Source: Phoronis ovalis (lineage: Eukaryota > Phoronida > Phoronidae). From it: a stretch of DNA of 15,867 bases. Under the pieces are notes generated by a model, which was given only the letters and a program-made list of their open reading frames with translations, was not told the origin of the DNA and ran no database searches. Below, piece after piece: positions 1 through 10,400 of this stretch. The translations under genes were made by a program, and so were the position numbers. Position 1 is the stretch's first letter. Each line of letters starts with the position of its first letter. The stretch spans positions 1 through 15,867 of the forward strand of contig JAOXYB010025858.1 of assembly GCA_028565635.1 (NCBI GenBank), read 5' to 3'.

Positions 1-240
1 TAATGTAAAAAAACAATAATGTTAAAAAAATATCCTACACATTGGATGGGCATTAGACATGACAAATGTCTTGTTACATCTAAGTTTAATAAAAATGTCT
101 GCCTGCAAAAACCAACCTCTTTTTGTGATTTTAGGCAAAAAACATACCCAAAAGGTCAACGGGTCTAAAAATTTACTCTTTCACGCTAATATTTGTTGGA
201 ACATGCATCCCACTTTGATATTACCTTCCCCCTTCTGTGA

Positions 241-284
241 TACACACACATATGCACATGCACACAAACACATATATATATATG
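241..284. repeat. CA/TA microsatellite
   Basis: An interrupted ACACACA tract passes through ATGCACATGCACAC and ends in a TATATATATATG run. It is simple-sequence DNA with no coding meaning, although an open frame (59-367) reads through it. Confidence 0.9.
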
Positions 285-1578
285 TGGTAAAAATTATAAA
301 ATCTTTTATATTCTATTTACATGCAATGATTGGATTGCTAAAATGTGATATTTTGACAATTGTGTAGTTGTATAGGATTTAATTCTTTTAACACTTTTTA
401 AATTACACCTTTAATAGTTCCTCCCAAATTACACTTTAGTGTTCATTGATTGTATATCACTGAAAGCATCATTGGGTAGCAATATAGCTTAACTGCTGAA
501 ATATAGTTATCCTTTGATTTGCCTATAGCTATAAATGGAATTGAATGCTATCTTTTAAATTGTAGGTAGAGTGAACAACAAACTATTATAAAAATAGTTT
601 TATTTTCTTCATAACATTTTTGCTGCTTATCCTAGCCTTATAGGATATGCAGCATTGTTATAGTCCTTGGTGTGGCAATGTAAACAATGAGCAATATAGG
701 AATTTACCTTTTTTAGCTAATAATAACTGTTCAAGGATGAAACAAGTGCAGGCAATAAGAATATTAAGTAGAAACGGAAATATATGTAATGTGATTTTCA
801 ATTGTGACGTGTAGTTTTGAAGAAATAATGATATTTTGGTAAATGTACCATTAGTTTTTTAAATTAGCGCAATTTTTTTATTTGTAAATATCGTGAGTGC
901 GTGTAAGGAACCTAGTTATTTTTAAGGTATGTAAAGTTTAAATTGCCCCATACTTTTAGAAATAATTATAAATTTACGTTAATCTTTTGAAATGTATCTC
1001 GTCTGTAACGATAACGTCCAGAAGATGTAGAATAAATAGTTTTATGCGGTAATAGATGAGAAATAAGTTATCTATGTGATTTTTTTGTTTGAGCCTTCAT
1101 TAAGAAGTTACATGTAATTAAAGTTAGATGAATACTGTATGTATTTTGCCGTATGCTTGTTAGCCCTGGCCTTTTTTTTTTAGTATAGTATTGTATATAT
1201 TTCATAATGACACAAACATTTGCTAATTGCATGTTAATGTCATAGAAAGTAGTACATGTTTATGTTATAATGTATTACAAGAACAATTTGCTTTTAATAG
1301 TATGACTAATAGCACATGTGACATGGATATAATGAGAATTAAACTATTACAAATACTTGTTGCTATGATGAAATCAGTAGAATTGAAATCTTTTTGAATT
1401 GTGCTATAAAAGCAAAATATATATTTATGTAGTCATAGACATTTGAGGTTTGTTCATAGACAGGTTTGTTATAGGCATAGCTGTAGTGTTGATATTGAAG
1501 ACATGAATGTAAAGACAATGTAAAATTTTCATTTAAGAAACTGGTAAGTTTTTATTGAATGAATGAAGTATTTTAAAA

Positions 1579-2064
1579 GATTTTAGTATTAGAGAATTTA
1601 AGAATGGGACATGTTTTGCCTTTCATGTTTTATTGAATTTATAGCAAAGACTGTTACAGTACAACATGTCTTTGAAATTAGGTAAGAATGAATACCGGGA
1701 AGAACAGATTTTAGTATTAGCGAATTTAAGAATGGGAAATGTTTTGCCATTCATGTTTTAGTGAATTTATAAGAAAGACTATACAAAATATCTTTAAAGT
1801 TAGGTAAGAATGACTCCCGGGAGGAGCTATTATTGGAAGTGACTGTATATGTGTGTCATTGAGTGTTTTAGGTAAGAATGATTCTGAGGAGGAAGAGATT
1901 TTAGCATTAGAGAATTTAAGAATGGGAAATGTTTTGCCATTCATGTTTTATTGAATTTATAGGAAGACTGTACAAAGTGTCTTTGCCGTTTGAAATTAGG
2001 TAAGAATAACTCCTGGGAGGAACTATCATTGAAAGTGACTGTATGTGTGTGTCATTGAGTGTTC
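1579..2064 (+). repeat. three-copy tandem repeat with exon-like units
   Basis: Copies begin at 1579, 1707 and 1897 with GATTTTAGYATTAG and continue through GAATTTAAGAATGGGA and TTTTGCCATTCATG. Spacing is 128 then 190 bp; the second copy is longer because it includes a TGACTGTATATGTGTGTCATTGAG-type segment that recurs near 2037-2060. Each copy contains a TTTATAG- or TTATAAG-like acceptor, 27-37 nt, then TTAG|GTAAGAAT, which matches a splice donor (1682, 1804, 2000; an extra one at 1872). A minus-strand open frame over it (1726-1944) is a by-product of the repeat. Confidence 0.85.
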
Positions 2065-2809
2065 TCCATGATGCCTTTTGAAGGTCAAGTTACAGTTAAC
2101 CCACCAGAGTTTCTATTTTTTAATTACAAGCAATTGTACTTATATTCCTTTTAAAAGACAATGAAAATAATTATTTAAAATTTTTTTACTAATGAAATGT
2201 AATGAGCAATGACATAAATTTGATAACTGTATATTTCTTTAATTTATTATTTTGATCAATGGAACTGTACTTCTAAATAATATATGCTAATTCATATTCA
2301 TAATATGCAATTCCTTTTGCCCATATAATCAATTTAAGCAGCGTGATAGGATGATTCTCAAAATCGTCCTGGCCCTTGTTAAACATGTTCTATTGAAATT
2401 AACATATTGCATTCCCTTCCAATAATTTTTATTATATAATAGTAATTAAGAAGCATTATGATGTTAAATTACTATTTAGAGAAATACTTTGTGAAAAAAT
2501 TAATTATGTTATGCCATCAATGGGTCAAAGACAAAGAAAGGCCAATGGGGTCATTTTCCCAACCATTGTTAACACAAGTTGCCGAAACTCCTTAGTACAA
2601 GCTGCTTATATAGGTAAAGTGATGGATAAAGATAAAAATGTAAGATGGTTTGTGTATGCATAAGGAACAGATAAACTTTAAAAATAGTAATAATTCCTAT
2701 ATACTAAACCCATTTCAATGGAAAATCTACAGTTATGCACCCATGTATACAATGTTTCTTACTTTGTTGTCCTCGCTTATGGTCATGTGTACTAACAAAA
2801 GCCTGTCAC

Positions 2810-3235
2810 GGTGTCCTTCTCCCTCTCCCAGGACCCATGTCATTTTCCATCAATTTCAACACACACAAACACACACACACAGCACTACACACTTGGCATT
2901 ACACCACACATAACCTGACATTATATTATGATCTAAAAATCCATTTAATAAGTCACTGGTTTACTTCATTCAGTTTGATGCAAGTCTAGTTGGTATTTGC
3001 ATTTATACATGTACATGTGCTATCCTTCAAACATTGTTCTGCCTAAAAACATTGCGCGTAAATTTATTTATCCCCTCCCATGTCATGTGGCATGTCAATC
3101 AATTCTTTGTACATGTCAATTTTGATGACTCGGCATTACGTAAACATTGTCCCACACATTTATTTATCACGTCTCAATTAATAAGCCCTATGAAATGTCA
3201 ATCACTCCCATCAGTTTTGATCTGGGTACTATTCA
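2810..3235 (+). repeat. dispersed repeat, copy 1
   Basis: It shares blocks with 13130-13560 in the same orientation. CCCATGTCATGTGGCATGTC at 3077 matches CCCATGTCTTGTGGCATGTT at 13414. Both have TTTATCCC upstream and CCCATCA(A/G)TTTTGA-like blocks downstream. A second shared block is CACCACA..ACCT..ACATTATATTATGATCT (2904-2935), resembling 13533-13556. No coding capacity is recognised; the open frames here (2650-2913, 2735-2989, 3034-3240) follow the repeat. Confidence 0.7.
2858..2882. repeat. CA microsatellite inside a dispersed repeat
   Basis: ACACACACAAAC followed by ACACACACAC. The second copy of the surrounding repeat (near 13525) has no such expansion, so the CA run probably grew in this copy. 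Confidence 0.8.
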
Positions 3236-4317
3236 AGTAGGCTGTGTGATAAAATTGCACTTGTAACACTGATCAGTTGCAGTAACTTTATTTGTACAAT
3301 TCCTTTGCACTTGCTAAACACTTTCTGTAGTAATGATGTGTCAATGAACGCAAGTGATCATATGACCTGAATGTTTCAAAGGTGATTGTGAAATTACTTA
3401 TTAATAAATACTACTCGCAATAAAAGTAACTATATTTGACAGATGAATCAACTGCATCCTTTGTATTAGAATACACGTACATTGTGTATGGTCATTTAAT
3501 GCTAGTACGGAGTTTAATTATTGCAAAACGTGCAAGTTTTGTGATACAGATCCAGGAATAGTTAGGGAGAACATTTGGATATTTAGGCGAGTGCCTGTAG
3601 GGCACAAAGCAAAACTAGGGGTACAGGTGATGTCGCCCCGTAAATATTTTGAATATTTGATGTAATTTCCAGAAATTTGGTGCGTTCTTTTTTGTCATGA
3701 CACATTGTGGCATTTTTCATATATTTAAAAACCATCTATATTTAGAAATTTGCACCTTTTTTGGATAAATCTTATATCACTACAATGTTAGTGTTATTTT
3801 TGGTGGTCTACATACTTGATAGTTTTAGACATCCATTTTGAATTATTCCCGATTTTATTTCTCTAGTGTTATGTTTTTTTTTAACAAACTATACTATTAG
3901 TGATGAGTCCCTCCTTTTTTTAATAAGTAATCTGTTAATTAGCTGATAAGGATTGCTGAACTTCAACAACAATTAAACTACGCCTCACACCCGAAAACAG
4001 TTCAATTTGGTACATTATAACAAGATAAATAAATAAGAAACCTTATTTGAGTTATAAGCCTATTTATAGTTAGACATTTTTTTTTATCTCTAGCGTTCAG
4101 AGACACCAAACAATGCATGTGAAGCATGTTAGGATTCAAAAATATGCTTGATTAAAGATTTCGTTATTATTTTCAACACAGAAATCACATGTATTCAAGT
4201 GTTTGTGTGAGGATACTCATCATGTGACTTCAATGTAAGTGCTCAATGAGTGAGTATACTTGTCATTCGACCATTATGAGTTAAAATTGCATCTAATAAT
4301 ACATTACATTATTCCAG

Positions 4318-4443
4318 ATCTGATGTATTTCACCAGGCCAACACTTCACTCTTGAGACAGTTCAAAGGAGACTTTGCAACCTATGCCATCCCTTGTTATG
4401 TAGCATCGGGAGAGTGTGTTAACCCAGGACAACTATCCTATAG
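4318..4443 (+). CDS. CFAP74: CFAP74 exon a
   Basis: Acceptor ATTATTCCAG at 4308-4317 and donor TATAG|GTTAGA at 4443/4444. The exon starts with the third base of a split codon (upstream intron phase 2) and ends with two bases of a Ser codon (phase 2). It encodes 41 full codons from SDVFHQANTS through FATYAIPCYVASGE to LSY. The FATYAIPCYVASGE block is the part I most associate with CFAP74. The donor is not a strong consensus and lies inside an inverted repeat (4434-4489). The exon's own upstream partner was not found in the window. Confidence 0.8.
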
Positions 4444-7400
4444 GTTAGAACTGTTCATTCTGTATGCAAAATACTTACCTATAAGGATAATTTAATAAGA
4501 GAATCAGCTAACAACTGTCAAATAATAGTACTAAGAAGGCTTTTTAATGGAGGCAGTTTGTTACCGTAAATGTGACCAATATATTTCCACAATATCATCT
4601 CTGTATTTTTCTCCTTACACCATATGTTTTATGAGTTTATACATTCCATGAAACAGTTTCTGATTTTATAAAAAAATATAATTTCTGAAGTCAGTACGAA
4701 AGTCTTGTCTTTTAGAGTTGAATAATATTTATTTTGTAGCATTCACAACACATTGTATTTAGAGGTCCACTGTCCAATGGTAAAACCTCAACTGGTAGTT
4801 ATTTCAGATAATGGTCGCACAACAACCAACTTTGGTGATGTCTCTATGTGTCAAAACATTATAAAATCCATTACTATACAGAATGTTTGCGATGAAATAA
4901 TTAATGTATCCTTTTGATTATATAAAATTCTAACACAGGTATAGTGAGTGTAAAACATCTTTCAAGTTTTCATGCCCATCGCACGTAATGGATGTAGGCA
5001 TATAGTCGTAGGCTATGCATCGTCGTTGTCTTCTGTAACACTTCCTTTTTCTAGCGATAACAATTTCAATGATTTTTACCCAATCAGCTTCGTATTCAGT
5101 TCAGTGTAAATACAAATTTCCGAGAGGGCACGATACTTTGCATGAGTTGCGGGAAAGATGAAATGTTTACTGACGATTTGAAGGTGGATTCATGAAGGCC
5201 ATAGGCTGGTGGGCATAATAGGATACTGCAGGTGACATTTTAGAATGACCTTGAAAAGTGGGTCAAATGGCAATTTTAATGTTCAACTTTTTTCGTTGTG
5301 CGTAACACCGTCTTTGTCTTGCAATAAATGCTTCAGTTTTTATCTGATCAGTTTCATATTCGATACATGGTAAGTACATGTACAGGTCAAAGTGCAGCTA
5401 GGTAAGGTATAATTCTGATCCAGATCACTTTCAGCATGTCCGACTGACAGTTTTATCTGATCAGCTTAATATTCGATATAGAGGAAGTATTGGTTAAATT
5501 GCAAGTCAAATGTAATTTTGATTTCGATTACTTCCATATGGCCACTGGCAGCCATGTTTATTCCGACAGGGCATGTCACACTATACCAGAAACATGAAAC
5601 ATTGACTAGACAATTTAAAAGTGGATTCAAGAAAACCATAGGTTGGTGGGCATTATAGGCTAGGTGACATGTTAGATTGACCTTGGAAAGTGGATCAAAT
5701 GCCGATCCGAATCGATAACAGTTTTTGTCGCACGTAACACATTCTTTGTCTTGCAAGAATGGCTTCAGTTTTTATGCCCATCCCACATAGTGCATGGGCA
5801 TATAGTCGTAGGCTATGTGTTGGCATTTTCATTGTCGTCTGTAACACTTTCTTTTTTAGCAATAACAGCTTCAGTTTTTACCCAATCAGCTTTATATTTG
5901 GTACAGGGTAAATACAGGTCGAACTGCAGGTCAGTCATAATTTTGACCTTGGTTGCTTCCAGTATGGCTGACTGAGTACATGTTAATTTGCGTGAGTTAC
6001 GGGAAAGACGAAACATTGACTTGAAGATTCGAAGGTGGATTCACGAAGGCCATAGGCTGGTGGGCATAATAGGGTGGGTGACATTTTAAAATGACGGGAA
6101 AAGTGGATCAAACGGCAATTTTAATCTTCGACATTTTTCATTGTGTGTAACACTTTCTTTGTCTCACAGTAACTGCCTGAGTTTTTTTCAATTAGCTTCG
6201 TATTCGACATAGGGAAAATACAGATCAAAGTACAGGTCAAAGTAAAGGTCTGGTAGAATTTTGACCGGGATCACTTCCAAGATGGCTTACTGGTGGCCAT
6301 GTATGTTCCTGAGAAGGCATACCATAAAGACAAGCATTGAGTAGACTGGTCAAAGTTAGAACACCATAGTTGGTGGGCGTAATAAGCTAGGTGATGTTTT
6401 GAAATGCTAACCGAATCTTTGACATTTTTTGTGCAGGACACTTTCTTTGTTTCACAATAACTGCTTCAGTTTTTATCTGATTAGCTTCATATTCGATATA
6501 AGATAAGTACAGGTCAAAGTGCAGGTCACATAGAATTTTGACCGAGATTGCTTCCAATATGGCCAACTGATGGTCATGTTTATTCTCGAAATTGTACATC
6601 ACATTAACAGCTTCAGTTTTTAGCTGATCAACATAATTCATATTTGATACAATATAAGTATGGGTCAAAATGCAAGTCAGATATAATTTTGACCTGTATT
6701 ACTTCCAATATGGCTGACTGGCAACCATGTTATTACCAAGAGGGCACATCATGTTGCATCGCATACCAGGAAAATGAAGCGTTAACTGGTCGATTTGAAT
6801 GTGGATTCAAAAGGGCCATAGGTTGTTGGGCGGAATAGTCTAGGTGACATTTTAAAATGACTTTGAGAAGTGAGTCAAATGCTGGTCTGAATCTTCAACA
6901 TTGTTTGTGCGTTTTGTGTCTCACAATAACTATTTCAATTGTTATCCGATCATCTTCATATTTGTTACGGGGTAATACATGTCAGCATGCAGGTCAATTG
7001 TAATTTTAAACCAGATCACTTCCAATGTGGCCACAACTGGTGGCCTTATTTGTTCTGAAGAGGGTATGTCAGGTTTCAAAACATATAGCAGAACGACCCA
7101 GCACTGCCTAGGCTACTCAAAGGTGCATTTACGAAGGGCAAAATGTTGTTGGGTATGTTAGACTATGTAGCATTTTAGAAAGACATTGAAAAGTGGGTCA
7201 AATGATGATCCAAATCCTCAACATTTATTGTATACGATAGTTTGCTTTACATATGTAAGACAAAGCAACTACTTCAAAAAGTGATTATCTACCAGGGCTG
7301 CAAATCACGTTCAACCTAGAACATTATCTAATTCTAGGGATGAAATGGACATCTGACATTGCAAATGTCTTGTTTCACTTTCAGCTGATAACATGATAGA

Positions 7401-10400
7401 AGAGATGATAAACCATGATAATTACAGGGAAAATATAAATGCTAGATGCACTGTTTTCATACTCTGTGTTTTGGTATTTATTATTGCATACCAAGACTTG
7501 AAAGTGAATTACCTTAATGTAATGAACAGGTGAACATGTCATGTTTAGATACCAATGGGCCATTTACAGTATTAAATGCTCTGCGTGAATTGGAGCCTGA
7601 TGCATCACATACACTGCTAATATCATTTGCTCCAGGTGAAGATCGAGTGGTGAGTAGCAATTTTTAGCAGTGCTGTGTATATAACAAGAGATTCATGGTT
7701 GTATGGATGAATGTACGACACATTATTCCACTATTTAAATTAGCTGAAATATGTGAAGGAATATAATACCGTAACATTATTTTTTAGAGACAAATGCATT
7801 TGGTGTTATATACACGTTTTAATGTGTTTTGTGGATGCTAATTGAAAGATAACTGTGATGTAACTTTTCATTATTATTATTTATTAATTGTAGTACCAAG
7901 AAGTATTAGAGCTTCGATGTCCCAAATCAACTCTTTTCGTAACATTGATTGGAAAGGGGGTTGATCCTAAGGTGCGACTATCCTTGGAATCCAATGTGTT
8001 GGACATGGGTGCAGTTCTTGTTAATGAATATGTGGAAAAAACATTTGTAGTAAGTATGATTTAAAATTAACATATTGCTTTACATTTGGAAATACTTTAT
8101 TGTTTATCCATTTTAACCCTGTAGATGCCGAATTTTGCACTGAAAGCGATTGGATCCTATTCACTATTGTAGGTTTACCTATACAAGTTATAAAAAAAAT
8201 TCAAACAATAAAAATAAAATCATAATCTGTTGCCATGGAAATCATTTTTATTTAATAGAAATTGTTTATTACTTTAATTTTACCAAAATTAATGATTATG
8301 TTCGAACTAAAATGGTAACAACTGGTAAATGTGTATTTCAAGCGTTTTAGTAGCGTTTTAACAGTTGGAATACTTGCTGCAGAGTTGTCTCTCTTGTATC
8401 TGGTGCAACTAGACTTAGGAATGACCTCCCCTGAATTGTTGTCAAATTCGGAATAACAGCAATATCACAAATAAAGGCAGAGAAAATTCTGGTTTAAGAT
8501 AAAAATATTTTTATTTTCTTTATTAGATCAAAGAACATTACAGGGAATTTTAAAATTTAAAATTTGTAAAAACCCGGTGTGCTTCTAAGGATTTATGCAG
8601 TCCATCCATACCATCAGTAATTTTCTATGTTACTAGACCCCCCCTTCACAAACGGAGACGAAAGTCTCTCATCTTACCTTGGGTATACATCCAGATGAAC
8701 ACAATTATTAAGTATGCACCTTCGTTGAATTTCAAGGACGCAAGAAATATTATTTTTTACAATTACAAACGGGCAATTACATTACATCTACATGAATGGT
8801 ATGAATTAGGGTGCAAATTCCTGCAAATCGAGCATAATCCTATGCAAATCTACACTGGCTGGATTAAAGCAAAAATTGTGATATTACAGTTCGACGTGTA
8901 CACAATACATAAAGGTTCCTGAAACAGACGCTATATCCCTACATGTCCTCATACAGTTATCCACACGAATGCATTTATTCCATCGCAACAGGATAAAAGA
9001 TACTGAAAAAATACCATTGCAAGGTGCCCGAATAGCCTGTTGTAAACATCGAAATTCCACCAACAAAATCCATTTTCGTGAGAATTTTAAGTTTAACTAC
9101 TGCACTGTCCGAATATTTAGACTTGGCATACATTCGTGTCGATAATAGTTGAAATATTTTCCAGCACACTTTAGACTGCATTTCAAATAAACAAAAAGGC
9201 GCTCAGCTTTAACACGTGCAAGTTCAGGGGTGATGACCTCTAAGAACTTTGCTAGATGGCAGAACAAACTGGGAAAGGTTGAAAATTACATAGCATGAAT
9301 GTATTTTATGCAAAATGATTATTTTCATTTAATTAGAATATGTTAAAGTACTGCCGATATACCGTCACTTGGAAGGTAAAGGATTAAGCAAAAAAATTAT
9401 GTATAGATTAGTATTATTTTAATAAATATTAAAATTATTAACAAAAATGTTAAATATGATTTTTTTTAGATTGAAAATACATCTACCCTAGGCATTGACT
9501 ACAATATTAAACTTGATAGTAACTCTCTACTAAGACATTCTAAAGCTCAGGATATTCCAGCTTTTATTAAACATGAAAATGTAAACAGTACACTTGTTGG
9601 TAAGTATATATGTATTTTTCACTACCCCCTATCCCTAAACCAATAGGAAACATTTAATTTGTCCTAAATAAATAATCCAAGATTAAAAGTTTAAATCAGT
9701 GTAACTGGAAAACTTATAGTTAGTTAATGAGGTATGTAAATAATTGGAACTGCATTTTCTTTGCTTTTTTAAACTGATTCTTTAATGTTATGTTGTATTT
9801 TGTGATATTATCATATGGCCCATGTACACCATTGCATGAGGCTTTGTTGACACTGCATATAAATACAGTACCCACATATTAATATACATATTTTTTTTGT
9901 TTTTAGGGGCGTAGCATTTTAATTTTGGGTCTTTGTAATATCAGCATGTTGCACTTTCTCTCTAAAGCAATAAAATTTCAGAGATCATTACAATGTTTTT
10001 AAAATCTGAATTTGAATTCGTTCCTATTTGTCACTGGAATAGTGCGATTCATGGAAGATTTTGTTTTAACGAGATTTTCTCTTTATCAGTATTGTCAAGA
10101 CTGCCTGAAAAATCAACTAGTAGTTTATGAAAGAGTATTCACATCATGAAGAGATAATGCTTTGGGGAAATGTTGCTCTTTTTTATATTTGCATGAACTT
10201 TATAATGTTTTTCTATTGAAATGCATGGGGAATCTAATGGTGTACTTATGACATACCCAGCCTCAATATGGAAGGAGAAGTTCACTACCCAGGGAGGTCT
10301 CTTGGATATATTTTGGGGCGGGATGTGCCCCTGCGAGTGTACATTTTTTGGACTAACTATATACTAAAAATGTGGAAATTTGGAAGTATACTAAAAATTC

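Larger units (their letters stand above)
1..4317. other. intron or upstream non-coding DNA
   Basis: AT-rich DNA with no exon I can defend; exon a needs an upstream partner ending in phase 2, so at least its 3' part is intron. It holds the microsatellites, the exon-like array and the dispersed repeat listed separately. Short open frames here (for instance 59-367 and 2650-2913) are low-complexity or repeat-derived. A small perfect hairpin, GTGCC-TGTAG-GGCAC, occurs near 3592-3606. Confidence 0.7.

Noticed and set aside
59-367. 102-codon open frame at the left end
   Set aside because: It runs through a CA/TA microsatellite (reads as HTHTYAHAHKH then IYIYV), has no splice context and no domain.
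1726-1944. Minus-strand 72-codon open frame
   Set aside because: It lies entirely in the tandem array and starts and ends in copies of the same repeat; no domain.
2511-2660. Open frame of about 50 codons from ATG 2511 with a GTAAAG donor-like site near 2614
   Set aside because: It has no acceptor that fits exon a's phase, no CFAP74-like residues and no strong composition change.
5466-5756. Minus-strand 96-codon open frame
   Set aside because: It is contained in the intronic repeat array; the sequence varies between copies as DNA and no protein family is evident.
7549-7649. Shorter exon c starting after TTTAG at 7548
   Set aside because: It would be out of phase with exon b (phase 0) and would drop residues needed for family spacing.
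8113-8130. TTAACCCTGTAGATGCCG, which resembles a TTAA-flanked piggyBac-type end
   Set aside because: I found no matching inverted end with AGGGTTAA downstream and no transposase.
8975-9181. Minus-strand 68-codon frame as an independent small gene
   Set aside because: No promoter, splice or domain evidence, and a competing frame overlaps it.
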